A DNA stretch of 7,111 nucleotides from Promethearchaeum sp. (GCA_030611625.1 JAUWPK010000196.1:1-7111), one strand, 5' to 3'. Counted from the stretch's first letter, positions 1 through 5,839 are shown. Notes: generated by a model from the sequence alone, not told the origin. Made by a program: numbers and translations.

Positions 1-466
1 AGGGATTTGAGTCAGGAACACTGCCATTAATTTCTAACATCCCAAATGACCATTGAAAATGATGAATCCCAGGAGTTATTGAAGTTGAAGCACAAAACAT
101 TCTAATATACTCTTCTTCAAGGATATAATAACTATTTAAAACAAAGGTAGAATTTCCAGATTGTGTGATAGAATATGGAAATCCAATATTATCCCCGCTT
201 GATTGATATTTAATTCGAAAAGGACCTGGGTTCCAAATTTCGAATTCAATTGTAAATTTAATATAGGTCATATTATATTCTTCTTCAATAGTTTTATTAG
301 TAAATTCAATTGATTCAATCCAAGAGGAGAGATGATTATCATCATCCAGATCTAAGAAATTATCCCGACAACTTATAGCAGAAATGATTGGAATAATTAT
401 AAATAATATTAGTACGATAAAATAAATTCTGCGGAAGTTTTTTCGTTGAAATATGAGTAGTTTCAT
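1..466 (-). CDS. Partial secreted or lipid-anchored protein of unknown function (C-terminus beyond window)
   Basis: An ATG at 466 opens 155 codons without a stop that run off the left edge, so only the N-terminal part is present. I do not recognise the family. The N-terminus has basic residues (R8, K9, R12, R13), then a hydrophobic stretch at about residues 14-31, then Cys33 in the context SAISC. This is a signal peptide with a loose lipobox, so export with lipid anchoring at Cys33 is plausible; a simple N-terminal membrane anchor is the alternative. The visible mature part is acidic just after the Cys (a DLDDD patch). It then becomes polar, with alternating short hydrophobic segments suggesting a beta-sandwich-like extracellular domain (inference). 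Four N-glycosylation sequons are visible (N57, N65, N105, N147), consistent with an exposed archaeal surface protein. It is transcribed divergently from the symporter gene. Confidence 0.72.
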   Translation of the reverse strand, partial: MKLLIFQRKNFRRIYFIVLILFIIIPIISAISCRDNFLDLDDDNHLSSWIESIEFTNKTIEEEYNMTYIKFTIEFEIWNPGPFRIKYQSSGDNIGFPYSITQSGNSTFVLNSYYILEEEYIRMFCASTSITPGIHHFQWSFGMLEINGSVPDSNP

Positions 467-511
467 AATTAATTACGCTCCAAATCAAAGATATTAATAT
501 TTATGTTAGAT

Positions 512-521
512 TAATATAAAA
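512..521 (-). promoter_or_regulatory. TATA box candidate for the exported-protein gene
   Basis: Read on the minus strand this is TTTTATATTA, a good archaeal TATA-like box. Its centre is about 51 bases from the ATG at 466, predicting a transcript start near 491 and a leader of roughly 25 bases. A second AT-rich candidate at about 491-503 would instead give an almost leaderless mRNA. Confidence 0.4.
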
Positions 522-538
522 AATTTATTCTGAATCTC

Positions 539-725
539 ATTTTTGTCATGTGAATGAAATTCAATTTTTATGAGTCTGTTGATGGAAATATTTCAATGAA
601 ATTGACGAAAAAATGATAATTTACCAGTAGAGCATTCAATTAAAAAAAATTTCTATTTTTAATTTCCATCTGTAGTTTTATCATTTTTTCATTAATTTTT
701 GTCTAATCTTGAATATTTTTGTCAT
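539..725. repeat. Short direct repeats ATTTTTGTCAT in the divergent promoter region
   Basis: ATTTTTGTCAT occurs exactly at 539-549 and 715-725, and its first nine bases recur at 695-703. Each of the two outer copies lies near one of the divergent promoters: one just upstream of the leftward TATA box and one about 45 bases before the rightward ATG. That arrangement suits a shared regulator site, but in such T-rich DNA chance recurrence is possible. Confidence 0.35.
607..690. repeat. 13-bp perfect inverted repeat with inner hairpin
   Basis: GAAAAAATGATAA at 607-619 is exactly reverse-complemented at 678-690. Interrupted pairing continues outwards to about 598 and 699. Inside, AATTAAAAA (638-646) pairs with TTTTTAATT (656-664), so both dyads share nearly the same centre (about 649-651). 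A further pair, GATGGAAA at 581-588 with TTTCCATC at 663-670, offers an alternative fold. The structure could be an operator or a cruciform between the two promoters; AT-richness makes chance pairing a real alternative. Confidence 0.45.
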
Positions 726-769
726 ATGTTTAAGATCCTTATTAAAAAGAAAGAAATAAAATAGGAATT

Positions 770-2173
770 ATGGAAGAAATTTATAATGACGATATTCCAA
801 GAAAAACTAAATGGGCATTTGGACTTATTGGAGCCGCTTCAGCAGCGCTTGAAGGAACGGTTTTTGGCAGTATAACCTTTTTCTACAATACAAAAATGGG
901 ATTAAGTATGGGTTTAATTGGTACTGTATGGTTAATTTTTGGTATTTGGAATGCAATTAATGATCCTATATTTGGAATTCCTGAAGAACGAACAAAAACC
1001 AAAATTGGGCGGAGAATTCCTTATATTCGCTATGGAGCACCCATATACGGATTATTGTTTATTTTATCCTGGTTCCCATTTTTTGGAAACACTCAGATTG
1101 CGTTATTTTTAAATATGCTTATAGTTCTATTTGTATTTGACATCATTTTTACACTTGTTGGTTTAGTTACATACTCATTACCAGCAGAAATGGCAATAAC
1201 GGCAAAGTCTCGTGCAAACTTAGGTATTTACACTACAATTCTCGGAGCCATCGGTGTTTTAGTGTCAATGGCACTTCCAATGTTTCTTTTAACAGGTTCA
1301 GAAACAACCCAACTTGATCCTGCATTTCAACCAACAATGATCATTGTGGGTATTGTTTCGTCCATAATTATATTTGTGGGAAGCTATTTTCTATATGAAA
1401 ACGAGTACACACAACAAGAAGAATCCCTAGGAATCATCTCATCACTTAAAGCATGTTTTAAAAATAAACCTTTCTTGATTTTTGAAAGCAGTAATTTTCT
1501 TTTTACAATTGCATATACAACCCTTATCTCTGGAATATTTTATTACATCCAATTTATTCTCCAATTAACAGACGTAATGGCGATGTTACCGTTGATAATC
1601 ATATTTATATCACTTTTCATCTTTACTGCTGTTTTCAGCATGTTGGTTCCAAAATATGGATTGAAGAAAATCCAATTGTTCGGGCTCTTTTTTACATCGC
1701 TTATTTTTCTAATATGTTTCTTAGTTGCAGATGAGTTTATTCCTGCTTTAATAGTAATGGTCTTCATTGGAATTGGACTGGCTGCCCGAGTTGTTAGTGA
1801 ACAACCAATAATGGGAGACTTGATCGATTACGATGAAACATTAACTGGAAAAAGAAGAGAAACAAGCTATGCGGGAGTAAATGCATTATTTATAAAACCT
1901 TCAATAAGTATTGCAAATTGGCTTTACTTAGTAATCTTTAATGAGTATGGGTTTGATCAAACTCTCAATATTCAGTCAGATCATACTAAAGTTGGGATTA
2001 TGATTGGTTTTTTCCTTGTTCCTGCAATTTTGTTTTTATTTAGTGCAATATTATTTCTTTGGTATCCTTTACATGGAAAAGAATGGATCTCTAAAAAAGA
2101 AGAAATATCTAAAATCCATTTTCAAAAAGAGAAAGATTATTTAGAATATTTGAGGATTTCTAAGAAGGAATAG
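770..2173 (+). CDS. GPH-family (MFS_2, MelB-like) sugar:cation symporter
   Basis: This 467-residue membrane protein has the usual length of the glycoside-pentoside-hexuronide:cation symporter family, which moves sugars or related solutes across the cytoplasmic membrane with Na+ or H+. About twelve hydrophobic segments are visible (roughly 14-38, 45-69, 88-104, 110-135, 150-175, 188-209, 236-260, 270-293, 302-320, 323-342, 365-390, 407-431), followed by a charged C-terminal tail. Family motifs are WNAINDPIFG (60-69), the cytoplasmic loop ERTKTKIGRR (73-82), YSLPAE (135-140), and GDLIDYDETLTGKRRE (349-364) with Lys376 in the next helix. Compared with MelB from memory, the cation-site Asp55 position is Asn61 while Asp59 is kept as Asp65, and the Asp124 position appears to be Gly131. 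The substrate cannot be read from sequence. The ATG at 770 is supported by the normal amphipathic N-terminus. It appears monocistronic, with a T10 tract directly after the stop. Confidence 0.88.
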   Translation: MEEIYNDDIPRKTKWAFGLIGAASAALEGTVFGSITFFYNTKMGLSMGLIGTVWLIFGIWNAINDPIFGIPEERTKTKIGRRIPYIRYGAPIYGLLFILSWFPFFGNTQIALFLNMLIVLFVFDIIFTLVGLVTYSLPAEMAITAKSRANLGIYTTILGAIGVLVSMALPMFLLTGSETTQLDPAFQPTMIIVGIVSSIIIFVGSYFLYENEYTQQEESLGIISSLKACFKNKPFLIFESSNFLFTIAYTTLISGIFYYIQFILQLTDVMAMLPLIIIFISLFIFTAVFSMLVPKYGLKKIQLFGLFFTSLIFLICFLVADEFIPALIVMVFIGIGLAARVVSEQPIMGDLIDYDETLTGKRRETSYAGVNALFIKPSISIANWLYLVIFNEYGFDQTLNIQSDHTKVGIMIGFFLVPAILFLFSAILFLWYPLHGKEWISKKEEISKIHFQKEKDYLEYLRISKKE

Positions 2174-2183
2174 TTTTTTTTTT
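2174..2183 (+). terminator. Oligo-T terminator after the symporter gene
   Basis: Ten consecutive T residues begin at the base after the TAG stop, followed by a further T-run at about 2199-2205. No strong hairpin precedes them, which fits archaeal oligo-T termination. Confidence 0.6.
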
Positions 2184-2211
2184 AAACACATAACATACTT
2201 TTTTTATTATA

Positions 2212-2223
2212 TTTTTATATTAA
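2212..2223 (+). promoter_or_regulatory. TATA box for the carboxypeptidase gene
   Basis: TTTTTATATTAA is centred about 37 bases before the ATG at 2254, which predicts initiation near 2243 and a very short leader. The stretch between the box and the ATG contains no purine-rich ribosome binding site, so translation is probably leaderless or nearly so. Confidence 0.5.
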
Positions 2224-2253
2224 TTTTTAACTTTTCTTCCATGATATTCAATT

Positions 2254-3765
2254 ATGGTAAATGCTAATTATGATGAATTATGTAAACAGATGAAAGAACT
2301 TAGGCACCTATCGAACAGCCAATCTATGTTATTTTGGGATATCCGCACCAATATGCCCTCGGAAGGGATTGAACAACGAGGACAGTCACTATCTATACTC
2401 GGAAGGATAATTCATGAAAAAGCAACTAATAAACAAATCGGGGAATTAATTTCGCAGTGTAATAAATCAAATTCTGGGTTAGATTCAATTCAAAAAAGAA
2501 ATGTAGAACTCTGGAAACGGGATTATGATCGTGAAACCAAACTCCCCAGCGATCTTGTTGTAAGATTAACAAAACAATCTACGATTACCGAACATAAATG
2601 GGAACAAGCTAAACAAAAAAAACAGAATTTTGCTATGGTAAAACCAGAACTTGAAAAAATGGTAGAATTGGTTAAAGAAAGAGCCCGTGCTTTAGATCCA
2701 GACAAACCCATGTATGACGTATTATTGGATGAATATGAACCAAAAATGACTGCAGCAGGAATTGATAGCTATTTCAAGCCTTTAAAAGATGGAGTGATTA
2801 AAATTATCAAGAAATACCAAGACGCGGTTGCAGATAATCCTCCTGATATTTCTATTCTTAATAAGAAAATTCCTGTTGACCAACAAAAACAAGTTTCAAA
2901 ATGGATAATGGATTTCCTTGGAATGCCTCCAAATCGTTCCCGAATTGATGAAGCAGAACATCCATTTACAACCGGTATTGCAAAAGATGTCAGGATAACT
3001 ACCCATTATTTGGATGATGATCCCACAGGAGCGATATATTCAACGTTTCATGAAGGAGGTCATGCGCTTTATGAGTTAAATACTCCAGAAGAACACTGGT
3101 TCACTGCTGTTGGGGGAACAATCTCAATGGGAATTCATGAATCACAGAGTAGATTTTGCGAAAATATCGTTGGAAAAAATCCCACTTTTCTAAAATACTT
3201 CTATCCGAATGTTGTTCAAAAATACATGCCTGCTTTTCAGACACTGGATACAGATACGTTCATTAGAATTGTTAATGCAATTAACCCAGAAAGCAAAATA
3301 AGAATATATGCTGATGAGGTAAAATATAACCTTCATGTTATTCTTCGTTTTGAAATTGAACAAGATTTAATTGCGGGAAAGATTTCAGTTGCAGAATTGC
3401 CAGATATCTGGAATGCAAAAATGGAAGAGTATTTGGGAGTTAAAATCGAAAATGATTCTGAAGGAGTTCTTCAAGATACTCATTGGTACGCAGGATTAAT
3501 AGGGTATTTCCCAACTTACGTTTTAGGCAATATTTATAATAGTCAAATGTTTGCAACCATGAAGAAATCGATCCCAGAATGGGAGGATCAACTGGGAGTA
3601 GGTGATTTTAGCAAAATACGAAATTGGTTAGTCACTAACGTTCAAAATAAAGGAAGCATATATGATCCAATAGATTTGATTAAGAATATCTGCAATCAAC
3701 CCCCGGACACTAAATATTTCCTTGATTATTTAAATGAGAAATACAGTCGAATATATAATATTTGA
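2254..3765 (+). CDS. M32-family metallocarboxypeptidase (carboxypeptidase Taq type)
   Basis: This 503-residue zinc exopeptidase removes C-terminal amino acids from peptides and has the usual length for family M32 (about 500). It lacks a signal peptide, so it should act in the cytoplasm, recycling peptides. The zinc site is clear: HEGGH at 266-270 (His266, His270, catalytic Glu267) and HESQSR at 295-300, with Glu296 as third ligand. The 30-residue step from first His to Glu matches the family. Other M32 hallmarks are the N-terminal FWDIRTNMPSEG (27-38), DVRITT (245-250; the family usually has Arg next, here His251), IRIYADEVKYNLH (349-361) with Arg365, and GVLQDTHW followed by GYFPTYVLGN (404-425). 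No active-site residue is missing. The ATG at 2254 places WDxxTxMP at the normal distance from the N-terminus; the ATG at 2241 is out of frame. It has its own TATA box, so co-transcription with the symporter is unlikely. Confidence 0.95.
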   Translation: MVNANYDELCKQMKELRHLSNSQSMLFWDIRTNMPSEGIEQRGQSLSILGRIIHEKATNKQIGELISQCNKSNSGLDSIQKRNVELWKRDYDRETKLPSDLVVRLTKQSTITEHKWEQAKQKKQNFAMVKPELEKMVELVKERARALDPDKPMYDVLLDEYEPKMTAAGIDSYFKPLKDGVIKIIKKYQDAVADNPPDISILNKKIPVDQQKQVSKWIMDFLGMPPNRSRIDEAEHPFTTGIAKDVRITTHYLDDDPTGAIYSTFHEGGHALYELNTPEEHWFTAVGGTISMGIHESQSRFCENIVGKNPTFLKYFYPNVVQKYMPAFQTLDTDTFIRIVNAINPESKIRIYADEVKYNLHVILRFEIEQDLIAGKISVAELPDIWNAKMEEYLGVKIENDSEGVLQDTHWYAGLIGYFPTYVLGNIYNSQMFATMKKSIPEWEDQLGVGDFSKIRNWLVTNVQNKGSIYDPIDLIKNICNQPPDTKYFLDYLNEKYSRIYNI

Positions 3766-3788
3766 AAAAATTCCCACAAAGATCCCAA

Positions 3789-3810
3789 TTTTTTTGTATT
3801 GATTTTTTTT
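3789..3810 (+). terminator. T-rich terminator after the carboxypeptidase gene
   Basis: Two T-runs of seven (3789-3795) and eight (3803-3810) bases lie 24-45 bases after the stop codon. This matches the oligo-T pattern seen after the symporter. The region is convergent with minus-strand transcription from the right. Confidence 0.5.
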
Positions 3811-3850
3811 AATTTAATGAATTTTCAATTAATATTTTTAATGATAATAG

Positions 3851-3958
3851 TTAAAAAATCATTTTTACGAAACATTCAAATGCAATATTAAAAACTCTTT
3901 CCTTATCATTTAATTCTACTTTGGAAAAGATAATTTTTGGTGTGATTGTATGAATCAT
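3851..3958 (-). pseudogene. Possible truncated TetR-family regulator (N-terminal 35 residues)
   Basis: An ATG at 3958 opens 35 codons ending in TAA at 3851-3853, with an in-frame TAA directly before the ATG. The peptide contains TPKIIFSKVELNDKERVF followed by NIAFECF. This resembles the first helix of many archaeal TetR/AcrR regulators, where a segment like PK.TFF.L..EKR.RI is followed by a helix like NAALEEF. The rest of the helix-turn-helix and the ligand domain are absent, so if the resemblance is real this is a fragment. It lies just beyond the decayed flavoprotein copy, on the same strand, which fits remains of a former flavoprotein-regulator pair (inference). Alternatively it is a chance short frame in AT-rich DNA. 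The rest of 3811-4010 shows nothing else I can support; a 16-bp all-AT palindrome at 3959-3974 is low-complexity. Confidence 0.35.
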
Positions 3959-4010
3959 TTAAATATATATTTAATACGTTTAAAACACTTGCAGACCAAT
4001 TAGATTTATT

Positions 4011-4023
4011 AAAAAAAAAAAAA
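4011..4023 (-). terminator. T13 tract ending minus-strand transcription
   Basis: Thirteen consecutive A on the plus strand read as T13 on the minus strand, directly after the TGA stop of the decayed flavoprotein copy. The ATPase gene has no strong T-tract right behind its own stop, so its transcript probably runs through the remnant and ends here. Confidence 0.6.
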
Positions 4024-4080
4024 TCACATCTCTTCAACTAATTTTTTAATTGGACCTACCATTTGAGATTTCATTCGACG

Positions 4081-4180
4081 CATAGTATTATTTTAGACAA
4101 ACTTGGACATCAATTTCTGCAGTAGACGCTACTAATTTAGTAAAGTCTAACTTTGTCCAAGTTTTATTTGACTTTTGTTA
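4081..4180. mobile_element. 100-bp palindromic MITE-like insertion flanked by ACG
   Basis: The insert splits the flavoprotein remnant between two Arg codons and is bordered by ACG at 4078-4080 and 4181-4183. Deleting the insert with one ACG restores the reading frame and the conserved C-terminus, so the boundaries are well supported. Inside it, three nested inverted repeats form one long imperfect hairpin: AAACTTGGACA 4099-4109 with TGTCCAAGTTT 4154-4164, TAGAC 4123-4127 with GTCTA 4145-4149, and ACTAA 4131-4135 with TTAGT 4137-4141. It encodes nothing. The inverted repeats are internal, about 18 bases from each edge, and the outermost bases do not match, so assignment to a known transposon family is not possible. 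A non-autonomous element or a structured RNA-forming insert are both open. Confidence 0.55.
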
Positions 4181-4186
4181 ACGGTT

Positions 4187-4235
4187 AAGTTCTTTTCTAA
4201 ATCCCTTAAATCGGGATAAAAACAACATTATTTTA
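4187..4235. repeat. Distal copy of the 49-bp direct repeat flanking the ATPase gene
   Basis: This block matches 5900-5948 at 46 of 49 positions in the same orientation. It lies inside the flavoprotein remnant and ends within about 6 bases of the ATPase stop codon. The homology continues beyond the insert at 4024-4080, but there only about 33 of 45 aligned bases agree with the intact gene. Confidence 0.85.
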
Positions 4236-4240
4236 ATTTT

Positions 4241-5536
4241 TTAACTATTGCTAGACAAAATTTCTGATAATATCCATTCCCAAACGGGTTTTTTTATTAT
4301 ATCAGTGTTAGATTCATTGATATTTTTGGTTAAAATCAATAATTTACAGTTTATTTCTGGAAATGCTTTTTTGAATTCGTTAAGACCCTTATATTCACGT
4401 AATGGAATTTCATCATCATAACATACATTAATCAGCAACATTTCTTTTTTTTGTAAAATATGAATAACAAAATCTACTTCATTTTTTCCTTTCCAATAAT
4501 AAATTTCAGAGTATTTACGTTTAAGAGTTAAAAAGACTATATTTTCAACTAGCCTACCTTCATCTTTTGAAAATTGGAATGCAACGTTATTCCTTAATCC
4601 ATTATCTATACAATAGATCTTTACTGGATTGACTTGCTGCTGTTTAACTGAATAGCTGAAAAGTTTTACTGAAAAGATGAATTGTATCTCTTGGAGATAA
4701 CCAAAATATTCTAATAATGTATCTTTGCTAATTTTAATTTGTTGATTAAGAATTCGAAAATATGAATTAAAACTAAAAGGATTTGCAACATTAGTTAGTA
4801 AATATCTCATTAGATGCCTCAAAGCAATAAAATTTCTAAGATTATAACGTTCAACTAGATCTCTATAAAAAATTAAATCATAATAACTTCGAAGAACTTC
4901 AGATTTTAAATTACTGGTTGTAATTACCTCAGGAAATCCCCCTTCAAAAACATATTTTTCAAATAAATTTCTAATTTTATGGCGAATTTCGCTAAATCTA
5001 AAGTTTTTTGGCACCTTAACATTAAAGAAGTTTAGATATTCAAGAAAATTCAAAGGATAAAATTGAATTGATAAAGTCCTACCCCTTAAAGATGTAGCAA
5101 TTTCTTGGCTTGTTAATTTAGAACTAGATCCAGTTAGAAACAGTCTTATATTTTCTTTATCAGCTAATCTCCTGATGAACAATTCCCAGTTTTTTATAAC
5201 TTGAATCTCATCAAAAAAGAAATATTTCTTTAATTCTTTAGTATCTGGATATAATGAATAATAAGCTTCAATTAAATCATTCATATCTTCTATATTTAGT
5301 GAAAACAGTCTGTCATCTTCAAAATTTATATATATAATACATTTTTTAGGAACACCTTTCACGAGTAAATTTTGAATTGTCTGATATAAGAAAAAAGTTT
5401 TACCCGAACGTCTTACTCCTACAATTGTAATTATTTTTTCTGTTTCAGGTAATTCATATAGACGATTTTTAATGACAGGAAATTTTAATTCATGGAATTC
5501 AGTTATAAGAAATTTGAAGGCTGTTTCTTTATTCAT
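4241..5536 (-). CDS. AAA_14/DUF4143-family P-loop ATPase
   Basis: This 431-residue protein belongs to the abundant archaeal/bacterial ATPase family with an N-terminal AAA_14 domain and a C-terminal DUF4143 domain; the cellular role of the family is poorly known. Visible motifs (numbered from the ATG at 5536) are Walker A GVRRSGKT (40-47), Walker B FFFDE (106-110), the strand LFLTGSSS (132-139) followed by LRGR (150-153), then FEGGFPE (197-203), YRDLVERYNLRN (224-235), YYWKGKNEVDFVI (346-358) and LLINVCY (367-373). The last two lie in the nuclease-like C-terminal fold; the Lys expected of an active PD-(D/E)xK site is not seen after EVDF, so nuclease activity is unlikely. A frame extending to TTG at 5557 adds seven residues, but the TATA box at 5558-5567 would put transcription start at about 5536, so ATG 5536 with a leaderless mRNA is preferred. 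The gene stands alone between two copies of a flavoprotein gene end, suggesting arrival as accessory DNA. Confidence 0.9.
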   Translation of the reverse strand: MNKETAFKFLITEFHELKFPVIKNRLYELPETEKIITIVGVRRSGKTFFLYQTIQNLLVKGVPKKCIIYINFEDDRLFSLNIEDMNDLIEAYYSLYPDTKELKKYFFFDEIQVIKNWELFIRRLADKENIRLFLTGSSSKLTSQEIATSLRGRTLSIQFYPLNFLEYLNFFNVKVPKNFRFSEIRHKIRNLFEKYVFEGGFPEVITTSNLKSEVLRSYYDLIFYRDLVERYNLRNFIALRHLMRYLLTNVANPFSFNSYFRILNQQIKISKDTLLEYFGYLQEIQFIFSVKLFSYSVKQQQVNPVKIYCIDNGLRNNVAFQFSKDEGRLVENIVFLTLKRKYSEIYYWKGKNEVDFVIHILQKKEMLLINVCYDDEIPLREYKGLNEFKKAFPEINCKLLILTKNINESNTDIIKKPVWEWILSEILSSNS

Positions 5537-5548
5537 CAAAAATATAAT

Positions 5549-5606
5549 AGACCACAATAATATAAAAGTATCCTTCTTTGTAAGACCACTAATAATAATA
5601 AGTGGT
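5549..5606 (-). promoter_or_regulatory. Possible operator motifs around the ATPase promoter
   Basis: AGACCAC occurs at 5549-5555 and 5583-5589, one copy on each side of the TATA box. The second copy is also half of an inverted repeat, ACCACT (5585-5590) with AGTGGT (5601-5606), separated by an (AAT)-like 10-base spacer. This could bind a regulator, possibly the ATPase itself. It is short and could be coincidental. Confidence 0.3.
5558..5567 (-). promoter_or_regulatory. TATA box of the ATPase gene
   Basis: Minus-strand TTTTATATTA is centred about 27 bases before the A of the ATG at 5536, exactly the TATA-to-start distance of archaeal promoters. Transcription would begin at or next to the ATG, giving a leaderless mRNA and excluding the upstream TTG at 5557 as a start. 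Confidence 0.6.
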
Positions 5607-5621
5607 ATAACATAAATTGTG

Positions 5622-5658
5622 AAAAAGAAATCTAAAAAAGAAAATCAAGAGCAAAAAA
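5622..5658 (-). terminator. T-rich termination region upstream of the ATPase promoter
   Basis: On the minus strand this holds two T6 runs (5653-5658 and 5634-5639) plus T4 and T5 runs, within about 15-45 bases after the stop of the ORF remnant at 5669. It is a plausible end for the flavoprotein transcript, which has no T-tract immediately after its own stop. Confidence 0.4.
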
Positions 5659-5668
5659 TAGAAGATGA

Positions 5669-5833
5669 CTAAATATCAGGAATATCTTCAAATGTAGTCA
5701 TATTATGTAGAAGATTTGTAGCTAACTGAATGAATTCATCAATTTTATCCGTTTCTGAGGCATATCTTCAATATTTCGAATGGTAACAGTCAGTAGAATC
5801 ATAAATTACACTAATATCGTTTTCTATATTTTT
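5669..5833 (-). pseudogene. ORF remnant with one in-frame TGA, family unknown
   Basis: A minus-strand frame of 55 codons from 5833 to the TAG at 5669-5671 is broken only by TGA at codon 22 (5768-5770). The first part contains DISVIYDSTDCYHSKY. The second reads RYASETDKIDEFIQLATN, then LLHNMTTFEDIPDI. The composition is protein-like, with an amphipathic helix and an acidic tail, and a T-rich terminator-like stretch follows its stop. There is no start codon in a sensible place: the frame begins seven bases after the flavoprotein stop, behind a TAG. It is therefore probably the C-terminal relic of a gene. I do not recognise the family. Read-through at TGA (selenocysteine) has no support here. 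Confidence 0.45.
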
Positions 5834-5839
5834 CTACAA

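Larger units (their letters stand above)
467..769. other. Divergent intergenic region with two promoters
   Basis: This AT-rich non-coding stretch of about 300 bases separates the two divergent starts at 466 and 770. I see no credible coding frame or structured RNA in it. It must carry the promoters of both genes. The leftward TATA box is fairly clear. The rightward one is weak: the best candidate is the T/A-rich stretch at about 723-732, which would give a leader of about 17 bases. AGGA at 763-766 is only three bases from the ATG at 770, too close for a standard Shine-Dalgarno site. The region also holds a 13-bp inverted repeat, an inner 9-bp hairpin and repeated ATTTTTGTC(AT) words, listed separately. 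Confidence 0.6.
4024..4240 (-). pseudogene. Decayed second copy of the flavoprotein 3' end, interrupted by a 100-bp insert
   Basis: Two pieces encode the C-terminal 35 residues of the flavoprotein at 5840-7111. Bases 4234-4181 read KIMLFLSRFKGFRKELNR. Bases 4080-4024 then read RRMKSQMVGPIKKLVEEM-like sequence (the ATG at 4083 is part of the insert edge) and end in TGA. Joined after removing the insert, 28 of 35 residues match the intact gene. Nothing homologous lies upstream: the homology stops within a few bases of the ATPase stop codon at 4241-4243, so the 5' part of this copy is gone. With no start, no N-terminal domains and a stop created by the insert (CGT followed by TAA), it cannot make the flavoprotein. 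It may be a relic of a tandem paralogue, or a displaced gene end left by an integration event. Confidence 0.85.

Noticed and set aside
1543..1767. Open frame of 74 codons on the minus strand inside the symporter gene
   Set aside because: It is fully antisense to well-conserved membrane segments of the symporter, has no promoter or recognisable domain, and is a shadow frame.
2523..2711. Open frame of 62 codons on the minus strand inside the carboxypeptidase gene
   Set aside because: Antisense to conserved M32 coding sequence, with low-complexity Ser/Leu/Cys composition and no family features.
3959..3974. Perfect 16-bp palindrome made only of A and T
   Set aside because: Alternating AT sequence forms palindromes easily; it may act as a TATA-like element but nothing supports a specific function.
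3951..4004. Short plus-strand frame starting at ATG 3951 (17 codons)
   Set aside because: Very short, in AT-rich convergent intergenic DNA, with no supporting signal.
4241..5536. ATPase and neighbours as a toxin-antitoxin or phage-defence system
   Set aside because: No partner gene with toxin, nuclease or antitoxin features is present, and the C-terminal nuclease-like fold appears to lack the catalytic Lys. The accessory character is real, but a defence role is unsupported.
5768..5770. Selenocysteine codon (TGA) in the short frame at 5669-5833
   Set aside because: No start codon, no recognised selenoprotein family and no visible SECIS-like element. A decayed gene is simpler.
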